DNA from: Sinotaia quadrata
Lineage: Eukaryota > Mollusca > Gastropoda > Architaenioglossa > Viviparidae
Reading direction: 5' to 3'
DNA: 64,000 nucleotides
NCBI GenBank assembly: GCA_028829895.1
Contig: CM054182.1
Span: 14,714,001-14,778,000 of the forward strand
Part shown: positions 43,080-54,890 of the stretch, piece by piece
Numbering within the stretch: the stretch's first letter is position 1
How the letters are laid out: each line of letters starts with the position of its first letter
Made by a program: the position numbers and the translations under genes
The notes under the pieces: model-generated
The model's database searches: none
Told to the model about the DNA's origin: nothing
The model's input: the letters and a program-made list of their open reading frames with translations, nothing else

Positions 43080-43915
43080 CAAAGGTTCACAGAATATATT
43101 GACAAACATGCATACACTAAACACAATAGAAAACAACAACAGAAAATATAATACTAAATGCAACAGAAAATATGACACTAAAAACAATAGAAAATACAAC
43201 ACTACACACAACAGCAAATATAATACTAAATGTAATAGAAAATGCAACACTAAACACAGTAGAAAATACCACTCTAAATAAAGTTGGAAACATAAAACTA
43301 AGCATTATAGAAAATACAACACTAAATAAAGTGGGAAACATAACTCTAAACACACCAGAATATATGACACTAAATAAAGTGGAAAACATAACACTAACCA
43401 TTCAAAAATACAATACTAAATAAAGTCAGAAATATATTACTAAACAATAGAAAATACAACATGAAATAAAGCGGGAAACAGCATTAAACATAACAGAAAA
43501 TACAATATTGAACACAACAGTAAATGTATAATACTAAATGCAATAGAAAATACAACACTAAACATAGTAAAAAAATACAACACTAAACGCAACAGAAAAT
43601 AAACATGAAATAAAGTGGGAAACAATAGCAAACACAACAGAAAATACAACATTAAATTAAAGTGAGAAACATAACATTTAAATACACAGCAGGAAACACA
43701 ACACTAAATACTGCACAAATATAAACTTGAAAATACAATACTAAGCACAGCAGGAAACACAACACTAAATTCTGTAGGCAACACAACACATAAATAGAGT
43801 AAAAAATACAACAGTAAATATAGAACTTAGAAGTATAAATACAACACTAAATATGATAGAAAATACAAGACTAAATATAGTAGAAATTATAACGCTAAAT
43901 ACAATGGGAAACAAA
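43080..43915. repeat. ~27-bp minisatellite, nearly 30 degenerate units
   Basis: Units around GAAAATACAACACTAAACAC followed by AATA. Open frames on both strands across it are repeat-derived. Confidence 0.92.
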
Positions 43916-44099
43916 TAAAATTATGTTTATGGAACTCAAAATGCTTTAAAAACATGTGTAGTTAAGGGGTGTGTTGCTAAGTGACTTACCCTGGACCTAG
44001 TGTAGTTAAAGGGATGCATTTGTAACTGACTCACCCTTGACCTAGTCCGTGAACAGTGGTGAAGAACACAAGAACTAAAGCAACGAACACACAAGTTCT

Positions 44100-44895
44100 G
44101 TGCTACTGTCAACATGTTCATTTCATTGTAACAAACATAAACTCTGTACCACTGTCCATATATGTGTTCATTTCATTGTAACAAACATAAACTCTGTACC
44201 ACTGTCCATATGTGTTCATTTCATTGTAACAAACATAAACTCTGTACCACTGTCCATATATGTGTTCATTTCATTGTAACAAACATAAACTCTGTACCAC
44301 TGTCCATATATGTGTTCATTTCATTGTAACAATCACATGAGTTCCATGCAATTGTCAACATCATTTTAATATTAGTGAACACACAAGTTCTGTGCCACTG
44401 TCACAGTTGTTTCAAATTTAACAACATAAGCTCTTTGCCACTGTCACAGTAAATTCATTTCAATTTAAGGAACACATAAATTTTGTGCCAATGTCAACAT
44501 GCTCATTTTATTTTAATGAATCCATGAGCTTTGTGCCACTTTAATATGCTTTTTCATTTAATTTTTAACAATCACATGAGTTCTATACTATTGTCAACAT
44601 CTTCATTTGAATTATAATAAATGCACAAGTTCTGTGGCATTGATATGACCATTTTACTTTTACTAAACCCACAAGTTCTGTACCACTGGCATGTTAATTT
44701 TATTTTTACTAAACCCACAAGTTCTGTACCCCTGGCATGTTAATCTTATTTTTACTAAACCCACAAGTTCTGTACCACTGGCATGTTCATTTTATTTTTA
44801 CTAAACCCACAAGTTCTGTACCACTATTTTCCTTTTATTTTTAAAAAACACACAAGTTCTGTGTCACTGGTTTGTTCATTTTAACAAATACACAA
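44100..44895. repeat. ~49-bp minisatellite in intron 1
   Basis: Five close units (44100-44340) of CACTGTCCATATATGTGTTC and ATTTCATTGTAACAAACATA, then degenerate relatives with CACAAGTTCTGTACCACTGG to 44895. Confidence 0.92.
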
Positions 44896-45079
44896 ATTGT
44901 GCTCATGTCACTGACACAGTTTGATAATTTCTGATAACTGAGAGATAGTTTTCAAATAGAAATGAAACAATACAATTTTTTTCTGACAACTGAGATTTAG
45001 CCTTCAAATAGAAATGAAATAATATAATTTTCTATTTGCACAATTTGGTAATGCCATAAGCATTTATATAAACCAAGTC

Positions 45080-45835
45080 TCAATGAATTAATAACCTTAG
45101 TTAAAGACAGACTAGATTGTTACTTGTGTTAGTTACCAACCTTAATCTAAAGACAAACAAGTCTTGTTAATTATCAACCTTAATCTAACTAAGAGAAACT
45201 AGACTATTTAGTATCAACTTAATCTAAGGCAAACTAGTATCAAGCTTAATCTAAGAAAATCTAGACTATTTAGTGTCAAGCTTAATCTAAGACAAGCTAG
45301 ACTATTTAGTATCAACCTTAATCTAAGATTAGAAACTAGATTATTTATTATCAACCTTAATCTAAAGACCTACAAAACTGTTAATTATAACTGATAATTA
45401 TCAGTCTTAATTTAAGACAAACTAGACTATGTGTTATTAACCTTAGTGTAAAGACTTTCTATACTGTTAATTACCAACCTTAATTTAAAGACACACGTAA
45501 CTGTTAATTACCAACCTTAATCTAAAGACACACTTGACTGTTAATTAACAACTTTAATCTAAAGACCTACTAAACAGTTAATTACTAACCTTAATCTTAA
45601 TCTAAACATGCACATAACTATTAATTACTAACCTTAACCTAAAGATTTTACTAGACTATAATTACCAACCTTAACCTAAAGATTTTACTAGACTATAATT
45701 TATTTTTAATTACCAACCTTAACCTAAAGATTTAGACTATAATTACCAACCTTAACCTAAGGACATACTAGACTTGTTAATGATCGTATTCCTTGTTCTA
45801 TCTTAACCTAAGGACATACTAGACTTGTTAATTAT
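45080..45835. repeat. ~34-bp minisatellite in intron 1
   Basis: About 20 units of TTAATTACCAACCTTAATCT followed by AAAGACACACTAGA. Confidence 0.92.
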
Positions 45836-46029
45836 CATATTCTTTGTTCTAAACTTATAATTAAACTGTGGGTACTATTTAGATTACTTTCAGTGTTTGG
45901 AGTGAGTTACTTATCTGCGTGTACATGTGTTTCACTCAGTACATGTGAAGACACTCACTGAAAAGATCATCAGTCAGTTTCTTTTCATGTTTCACTTACT
46001 ACTACATACAATGTCATCTTCTGGCCACT

Positions 46030-46235
46030 ACATGTAGAAAAATGCACAAATCACACAGTTCCAACAGTATAAAGAGCACATAGTTCCAATGGTACATAAG
46101 TCACACAGTTCCAACAGTATAAAGAGCACATAGTTCCAATAGTACACAAATCACACGGTTCCAACAATATAAAAAGCACATAGTTCCAATAGTATACAAG
46201 TCACACAGTTCCAATACTTGGTACAATAGTATGCA
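46030..46235. repeat. ~50-bp minisatellite in intron 1
   Basis: Four units of AAGTCACACAGTTCCAACAG followed by TATAAAGAGCACATAGTTCC. Confidence 0.9.
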
Positions 46236-46498
46236 AGTGTGGATTCTGAGCAAATACAGTACATGAACTCAAGACAAAATACTTCAAAGATCTGCCATTC
46301 CTGAAGGCTTGAAATGGGAAGTCATAAAAAGTTAGGAAGCACCAGGCCCTAGAAGCCTTGATACCAATGCTATCTGTTATTATCGTCTGCAGCTGTGCTA
46401 CACATACTGCAACCAGATTCAGTTCCATGAGCTAAATTTAGCACATGGTTATCCCACTTGCTGGAGGCAACAGTATTCTCACCAGAAAATTGGAAATC

Positions 46499-46501
<3 letters not shown>

Positions 46502-46593
<92 letters not shown>

Positions 46594-46609
46594 GTGTGTG
46601 TGTGTGTAT
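46502..46609. repeat. Long (TG)n microsatellite
   Basis: About 50 TG units, nearly uninterrupted; likely highly polymorphic. Confidence 0.99.
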
Positions 46610-47279
46610 GACAGATTAAGTGGTTATGTGTGATTGTATGAATCATTGAATGTGTGATTTTATGTTATGACTGTGTGTGTGTTAATAGTCATACATGACA
46701 TGAAAATATGCCTCTAACAAGCATGCTCCTAATCCTATGTAAAAACAGTCAAAATATTTTTATTATCTAATATTTATTAAATGATGACATTTGTTTGAAA
46801 AGAAATATACTTTTAACTTCATGCCAATTTGATTTTCAAGAAAAAGTAAATATTAATTTTACACATAGGATCATGTATGTTAAAGGCAATGTTTTGCTCT
46901 TAGAAAAAAATCCCATATATTATGAGCAAATTAATTTTTTTAAAAAATAATTATGTGACATAATGAAATTGGTTTAAGATAAAATGTTGAAATAAAATGT
47001 GCATTTTTTCATTGAAAATATTTCCAACCCAGATAATAATAATTAAAACAAATAAAATCAACTATTTACAAAAATTACAAGTATACAATGATTTTAATTT
47101 GAAATATCAATGACTTTGGGCATGGACACTTAATAATAATAATAATTATTATTATTATTGCTGATGTTGTCTCTTCTCATGTTATTGTTGTCATTTGAGT
47201 AAACATTGGTGTTGAAAATCCAACAAACTCACAGAGTTAGCTTCTTAATGAGACAATGGGTTAATAAATGAAATAGTGA

Positions 47280-48800
47280 TTACTAATAATACTAATCAGT
47301 GAAAAACACACTGAGCTAATCACTGAAAATAAACACTAGGCTAATCACTGAAACATTCATTGGGCTAATCAGTGAAAAACACATTGGGCTAATCACTGAA
47401 ATAGTCTTCAATCTAATCACTGAAATAGACATTTGGATAATCACTGAAGGACATTGGGCTGATTATTGAATTAGGCATCAGATTAATAACTGAAAGACAT
47501 TTGGATAATCATTGAAAGACGTTAGGCTGATTATTGAATTAAGCACCAGATTAATCACTTAAAAAGACATCTGGGATATTCAATGAAAGACTTTGGGCTA
47601 ATCATTAAAATAAATAAATAAATATTGGGCTAATCACTGAAAAACACTGGATTAATCGTTGAATAGACACTTAATCACTGTTATAGTCATTTGAATCATT
47701 GATGAAATAGACATTGGACTCTTTACTGTTTAGTGAAACAGATAATGGGCTAATCACTGAAATTGACATTGAATCACTGAAACAGATATTGAATAATCTA
47801 AATAGATACTGGGAATCACTGAAATAGTTATTGAAATCACCTAAATAGATATGGGGCTAATCACTGAAATAGATATTGAAATCACCTAAATACTAAATAG
47901 ACATTGGGTTAATCACTGAAGTAGATATTGAATGACCTAAATAGATATTGGGTTAATCACTGAAAGACATTGGACTAATCACTGAAAGAGATATTGAATC
48001 ACTGAAATAGATAATGGGCTAATCACTGAAAGTTAGATTGATGCTGGGTTCATCAATGTTTAGTGAAATAGATATTGGGTTAATCACTGAAATATATTGG
48101 GCTAATCACTGAAGTAGACATTGGCCAAGTGGGCTAATCAATGTATTAGACACTGGGCTAGAAACTGATATAGTCATTAGGCTAATCACTGAAAGACATA
48201 GAGCTAATCACAGAAATATATACTGGAGTAATCACATTACAGACACTGGGCTAATCACTGGTATAGATGTGTAAAAAAAATAAAATAAATTCATCAACAA
48301 ATTAGTCAGTTTCAACACTGCTTTATTAACAAGTCAATGAGCTAAGCACCAAGCTGGTCAATTGATTTGTAACAAAAATTAATGGCTGTGACAGTCACTG
48401 TGCTAGCTACTAAACTAGGTCATGAAGCAAGTTAATGAACTTTTGAGCTTGTCAATAAGCTAATTATTGACCTAATGACTGATTTAATCACTAAACTGAT
48501 CCATGGACTAATCAATAGGTTTGCAATTGATTTAATTATTAAACTAGTAAATGAACTAATATATGAGCTAGACTTGTCACTATTCAATGAACTAGTGGTT
48601 AGATTCAATCACTGAACTAATCACTAGGCAAATCATGGAGCTAAAGGGCTCACACTATTCTTATCACTGACCTAAATGGACTAGTCATTGCTCTAATTAA
48701 TGAGCTAGTTAATGGACTAGTGACTGAATTAATCATCCAACCAATTGGTATGCTAGTTACTAAGCTAGTCACAAACTAGTTGATGGTTTTATTAAAATAT
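47280..48800. repeat. ~24-bp minisatellite, the longest array in the window
   Basis: About 40 units of GGGCTAATCACTGAAATAGA followed by CATT from 47280 to 48280, then degenerate relatives (CTAATCACTGAACTAG) to 48800. Confidence 0.93.
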
Positions 48801-51104
48801 AAAATAAAATTCTAAATAATGAAAATCTCCAATATGGACATCAACTACAGATGCCAAAATATTTTATTTATAGCCAATGTCAAATTATGTCTTATGTAGC
48901 CCACATCCACCCCTCCTCTACATGTAAACCTATCTTCTAGAAAGCATACCCTTATCCACAGGCTGGAAACATATCTGAATGTTCCAGACGCCTTATTAAA
49001 TTAACCAATCAAAATGCAGCTCAGCCAAGTGAACAAATGTACCAGAATCTCACATGTAAATTGTTAGTTGAATGCAGATGACAGTGGAGGCAATGTATAT
49101 TTTGGCTCCTGTTGTTAACAAAGTATATTCATACTAATAACTTTTTTGCCAGGTATCCACAGAAAGAAATCATCCTCTGAATATATTACTGCTGAAGGTT
49201 TGCGGTTTTGCTTGCCTAACTAATATTATATTCATGTTTATCTCTTGACATTAACTAATTTTATATTGTTATATTCATTTATGATATCTGAATGCGTGAT
49301 GACCATGTAAGTAAGAGTGTTCTGTCAAAGAACACATGAGGACAATTTCTTAGCCCATATGTATTTTATTGACAAATCAGCACTTTGTCTGAGACATTAT
49401 CTCAATGTCAAGCATTGAGCCGTGAAGCAACACCAGAATGGAATGGCCCATGGGCCAGAGGCAGTTATACGGACCTTGTTTGTGACCATATATATATATA
49501 TGACACTGGGACCCCATACATCATGTCAGGGAACCAAAGCTAAGTGACTTTAAAACCAAACGCACTGAACAGCTTCAGTCAAGTTGTAGACAAACTCTAC
49601 CAAAGTACTTGAGTTCACTCAGAAACATTCAATGTTCTCATATTAACTCATTTACAGTTTGCTCATAAGAATGAACCCAATAACTACTACAGTGCCTTAG
49701 GACTCAAAATGAACATTCTCTTATGACACCAGATGGCTGTGATTTTGCAATATAAACATTGATAAACTCTGATTGTAACTGTCAAGCTATTTGCTATATG
49801 TAACCATGTTGTCTTATATTATTTCTTGTTTATTGTTGATACACCAAACACACATGTTAGCATGACTCACTTGCATGCTATATGTTGTAGTCTGTCACCT
49901 GTATTTACTTACTACCCTGGCTGTATGTATCAGAGGGGCTCAAGCTATCTTCTAAAACTATCACTGTTCTATTCTACATTATCTATCATTCCTCTTTCTA
50001 ACACATTTGGCCAGCTAAAAGGTGATTTTAGGGATTAGCCTAAGGTTACAGGCAGCCCAGGGTGGTAGAGAATTAACATCTCGCCCATCTCCCACTCCCA
50101 GCAAAATGCTACAGCCCATGGATGCAATATTAAACTTCTTACTATATCTTAGACAGTTTGAAATAAAATGAGTCATGGTTGTATGACCATATGACTGTCA
50201 CAATTAGAGTTTTCTTATGTATTAGATTTTTACTGTCAATAGCCTATACTTTTAGTCTGTTCTTGCAAACAAGGAACAACCTTCATTTTACCTGGTCAAC
50301 AATTTCTTAGAAATTACCTTTGTTGATTTCACCTCACTGTGGTCACTTACTCATTTTATTACAGAATGTCATTTCGACTCACTGTGGCCATTCATTTTAT
50401 TTCTGAATGTCATAACAATTTCGTTTCTGGTGTATGCATGCATTATAACTTTGTTAACATTTAAGACTTCAGCCAGTTATCTATAATTACTACCTAAATT
50501 ACAATTACTTTTCTCACTTAATTTTAGTCCGAAGTCGGGCGTATAGTTAAAAGTCAGGCCTAAAAAAATAGTAATATGGGCAAAACCAAATGGCTATAAT
50601 GTTATTAGACGGTCAGTCCCGTCTGTGTGCCTACTACATTAAACTGCCCAGACAGACTGCACAATCCATGACATAGATCGGATGCACTTTGACCTCACAT
50701 ATGTTGAGTGTCGTCTCCGCCTCCGCCTCCCCAACACGCACTTCCAACCACCACAGAAACTTGCTGAATTTGAGTTTAGTACAAGTTTCAGGCTTGTGTA
50801 CGCGGTGACTGTATATCAACTGTTCCAAGCAAAATACGCCAAACAGTCCGACACAAACGGCCTGGCTACTGATACACATAAACATTACAGTGTGACACAC
50901 TTATATATCTTTAAACTCCATAAGTACACGATGTGACACACTTTTAATTACATATTATAGGCCTTGTGTACAAAGCTGATCATGTGTCCTGGCAAATCTA
51001 CCACCAAAACGGGAGATAAATATTGCGGTACTGTGGGACTGACCAATTACTGTATTTGTGCACGCACCTCTAATTTATGTCTTAAAACATGTCTTACTAC
51101 TTAC
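48801..51104. other. Intron 1 segment near the putative promoter
   Basis: No exon recognised. 50580-50900 has raised CpG content and a plus-strand frame starting MHFDLTYVECRLRLRLPNTH that I cannot assign; it could be part of an unmethylated promoter domain or an old insertion. 49380-49500 looks like a diverged mobile fragment. Confidence 0.4.
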
Positions 51105-51300
51105 CTGCTTACAGCGAACCCAAGCAGCATGTTGCTTTCCTTAGTGATGTTGAAGAGGCCGCCATATTGTTGTCATGAAACGCTGACACAAGTGACAGGC
51201 AATCTGTTTTCCCACCATTGACGTCGGGAATTACTCCGAACAACCGAGTCTACTTTTCTTTGCCGAGATAATGGTATACATGAGCATAGTGAGGAAAACT
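51105..51300 (-). promoter_or_regulatory. INVS: Probable inversin promoter and non-coding first exon
   Basis: This segment keeps CpG dinucleotides in an otherwise CpG-poor region. On the minus strand it has an ATGGCGGC core (51158-51165), like the YY1 element found at many housekeeping start sites, and a TGACGTC CRE/ATF-like site at 51219-51225. A strong donor (AAGCAG then GTAAGT) ends a putative exon at 51105. If that exon is spliced to the acceptor at 41441, an in-frame TAA precedes the ATG at 41428 with no in-frame ATG between, which supports that start. The link to inversin is inferred from orientation and position; no transcript is visible. Confidence 0.5.
51109..51165 (-). CDS. Possible 18-codon upstream ORF in the 5' leader
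   Basis: An ATG inside the YY1-like motif opens an 18-codon frame (MAASSTSLRKATCCLGSL) that closes with TAA four bases before the donor. It lies wholly within the putative leader exon. Two other upstream ATGs are present: one opens an 11-codon frame, the other reads out of frame through the junction past the main ATG. If this leader is real, all three would be expected to reduce initiation at the inversin ATG. A protein product is not implied. Confidence 0.3.
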   Translation of the reverse strand: MAASSTSLRKATCCLGSL

Positions 51301-51899
51301 CAGATATTGTGCTTTCATACCCGCCTCTAAGCACATGCATACTTACGCAATGTTTTTTTCTTCTTCTGCATGTCTAAAGAAATTTAAATGAAATTAATTG
51401 ACACTATTAATAGCATATGTGCTTGGCATATAAGCATTTTGGGTGCATATTTTACTTTGGAAACATTTTAAAATGACTTTGAATTGTTCTCACCCTCAAC
51501 TAGAAAGCATAATGCAGTTCAGTGTTTTATTGCTTTGCACCCCAAAACAAACCCCACCACCACCACCACACACACACTTTCACACACATTTCTGATTCAG
51601 AAAATTCCAAAATGCAAACGATTCAGCCATTCACATTGCCTCATTTCCATCAGAAAAAGCACAGCTTCAAAATGATTCACTCTTTGACACTGCTCTCACT
51701 TTCTGTCAGAGAATATCCCATCTTGCAGATGATTTAGTGCCATTCATATTCCCAGTTCACTCAGTAATTAAGCACATGATGTAATTTGCTGTCAGTTGTA
51801 TTCCTGACTTCCTCAGTAAAAATCAATGCCAGTGTTGAAAATAATTCACATTCCTGACTTTGTCAGCATAGGCAGAGTTCAGTGTTGTTGACATTCCCA

Positions 51900-52490
51900 T
51901 CTTTCTCAGCAATTATAGTGAAGATTATGTCATTAGCATTCCCAGCAATTATAGTGAATATAGTGTGTCATTAGCACTCCCAGCAATTAAGTGAATATAG
52001 TGTGTCGTTAGCACTCCCAGCAATTATAGTGAATATAGTGTGTCGTTAGCACTCCCAGCAATTAAGTGAATATAGTGTGTCGTTAGCACTCCCAGCAATT
52101 AAGTGAATATAGGTGAGGTCTAAGGAGAAGGCTGCACAGCTTACAGGTCTAAGGAGAAGGCTGCACAGCTTACAGGTCCTAAAGGGAACAATGCACAGCT
52201 TACAGGTCTTAAAGGGGACAATGCACAACTTAACAGGCCTTAAAGGGGACAATGCACAACTTAACAGGCCTTAAAGGGGACAATGCACAACTTAACAGGC
52301 CTTAAAGGGGACAATGCACAACTTAACAGGCCTTAAAGGGGACAATGCACATCTTACAGGTCTTAAGAGGAACAATGCACAGCTTACAGGTCTTAGGGGG
52401 AAGAAAACACAGCTTACAGGTCTTAAGGGGAATGAAACACAGCTACAGGCCTTATGGGGAAGAAAACACAGCTATGGTCTTAGGGGGGAA
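51900..52490. repeat. 37-bp and 32-bp minisatellites
   Basis: 51920-52110: six units of TAGCACTCCCAGCAATTATA followed by GTGAATATAGTGTG. 52110-52490: about 13 units of CTTACAGGTCTTAAAGGGGA followed by CAATGCACAA. Confidence 0.93.
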
Positions 52491-54099
52491 GAGAGGGTGG
52501 TTGAGGGTATGCAATGGGCCAATTTTGCTGCCTGGAACACCGTTGAGAGGGTTGAAGACATTGAAAGACAAAGTGAAGTGTTGTTGAAAGAAAAATTGTA
52601 GAGTTAGCAACATTGTCATCACCTAGCACAAAATAATGAAGAGCAATGCAGCTTGGACAACAAGCATCTGTAAAATGTTGCATCTCTTTATAAATATTAA
52701 GTTTTAACCTCCTGCTGGGACAGAATAAAGCAAGTGTATTATTAGTAGTTAGTAACATTTTAAGGGACATAATTTATCCAAACAGATTAAATATCATTTC
52801 ACTCATTGTTGCCATCTTGACCACCTTTTGAGTTTTGGTTTTGAGGAAATAATTCGGTTGGTAAAAAATAAAAAAGACAAAATTCTGTTATAAAATAAGA
52901 TAATTCTATTGGTGTAAAATTAAAATGCAAAATTTTGTTGGATATTTAGTTATAAGCATTGAAAAGCTGAACAGCCAAGTGGTTAAATGGTTAACTTGTT
53001 CTTGCATTACTGAAATGGTACAAGCAATTGACTTATCTGAATGTATACCAGATATCAGCAATGATTTCATATGCAAATTGTTTAAAATATTTAGAAAGTT
53101 TTTTTTTAGGTGAATATTTGTTGACAAGACATATAACATGATGTCAGTGATCTGCTGCTAGTTTTTGTGTAGTATTAATGCTATTACATAAAAATGAATG
53201 ATAAATTCTTAGAGTACAATTTTATTCATATTATTTTGGCTGTACAAACATGGAAAAATATGATTACACAATGAAAATATTAAATACTTTCACAATGAAC
53301 AAACATAATTTGCAGTTCTGTACATGATCGAGTGAAACTATAGAAAAGTTCATAGTCTATGATGACAGGGTATGAAATACAATGCTCTGAAATGAAACTT
53401 AATCGTACAAAGAATGAAATAAATCTTGAACTGTACAAATATTACACAGAGCATGTCATCACTCAGGCATTTCATTACAACTCACACACCAATATCAGTG
53501 TAGGAATAAGATCTATAATATAAAAATATAAATACACTAATATATGCAGCACACCATATAAGTTAGCTAGTTTAGCCACTTGGCTGGTGGAACTAACTCA
53601 TTCACTTTTATAGTTCAGACTTATGGCTATAGTATAGAGGATAGCTTGCTCACATGGTTTTTTAATCATATTTTAAGTATGGTTGCTTGTGTTTAATAGG
53701 TAAGAATTATCCAGAACATCAGACAGCATGAACAAGTTGGTAAGCAAATATTTCTGTTGTGTTATTTGATGCACAAGTTCAGCAAGATCTGTATAAACAG
53801 TAAACTCTTTATTACATTAGCAGTTCTTTTAGTATTACAACAGAAATATATATGTAGGATACATCTTCAATGGTATAGAATACAGACATACCATTTTATT
53901 CAGTAGCATTTGAATGTAAAAATATTTTTTACTAGTAGTTGAAAATAAAGAAAATTTTATATCTTCATTTGTGTGTTAATACAAATAAAACATTTTATTA
54001 CACAGACAGGTTCACTAGTACTTTAACACAAAGTATATTCTCAACATTATTATTATATTTATGTTTATAAAAACATACTTTCATATGTTCATTAATATT

Positions 54100-54890
54100 T
54101 GAATATAAACATTAAATACTATTGCTGTTTCACTAATAAGTTAATATAAACATACCATTTATTATATACTTATTAGTAGTTCCAAATAAACAAACTATTT
54201 ATTATTTATTCCCTAGCAGATCAACATAAACATACCATTATTATATATTCACTAGTAGTTCAAAATAAACATACCGTTTATTACATATTCAATATAAACA
54301 TACCATTTTATATTTTACTTATACTTGAAATTAAACATTAACATTATATCTACACTACAATATAAATATAATTTTATTATATGTTCACTATTAATGATTA
54401 AAAAAATATACTACTTTATTATATATTTATGTAGTATTTGAACATACAATTTGAAAATATGTTTTTTTAAAACTATTTAAAATAATCATTCCAAAGTATT
54501 CACAAATGTTATAAAAACATACAAACATACCAGATCACTGTATTTTACTAGCATTAGTAAATATATTTCATGCATCAGTTGAAAGTATTATGCAGTAATC
54601 TTTATGCATATGAATACTGTGTAATCCGTAAGCTTCAATTTTTATGATGCATTTTCACCAAATTTTTAAATTATTCTTTATGAATGAACATAGTTTAATC
54701 CTTAAGTTTGTATTTTCATCAAGCTTTTATGTTATTCTTTAGAATGAACATATGTTAATGTTTATGTTTGCATTTTCACCAAGCTTTTACAATATTCTTT
54801 TATGAATGAATATGGCTTGATCCTTATGTTTGCATTTTCATCAAGCTTTTATGTTATTCTTTATGAGTGAATGTATGTAATAGCCAATGC
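54100..54890. repeat. Two AT-rich degenerate arrays
   Basis: 54120-54400: units with AAACATACCATTTATTATAT and TCACTAGTAGTTCAAAATAA. 54640-54890: about four ~60-bp units with TTTGCATTTTCATCAAGCTT and TTATGTTATTCTTTATGAAT. Confidence 0.8.

Noticed and set aside
43080..43660. Minus-strand frames of 70-131 codons rich in FLLxLVLYFLL.
   Set aside because: These are translations of the 27-bp AT-rich minisatellite in several frames; no biological signal supports them.
50682..50936. Plus-strand 84-codon frame starting MHFDLTYVECRLRLRLPN.
   Set aside because: No recognised family, no clear splice context, and equal openness on the other strand. Mentioned only as part of a CpG-raised segment.
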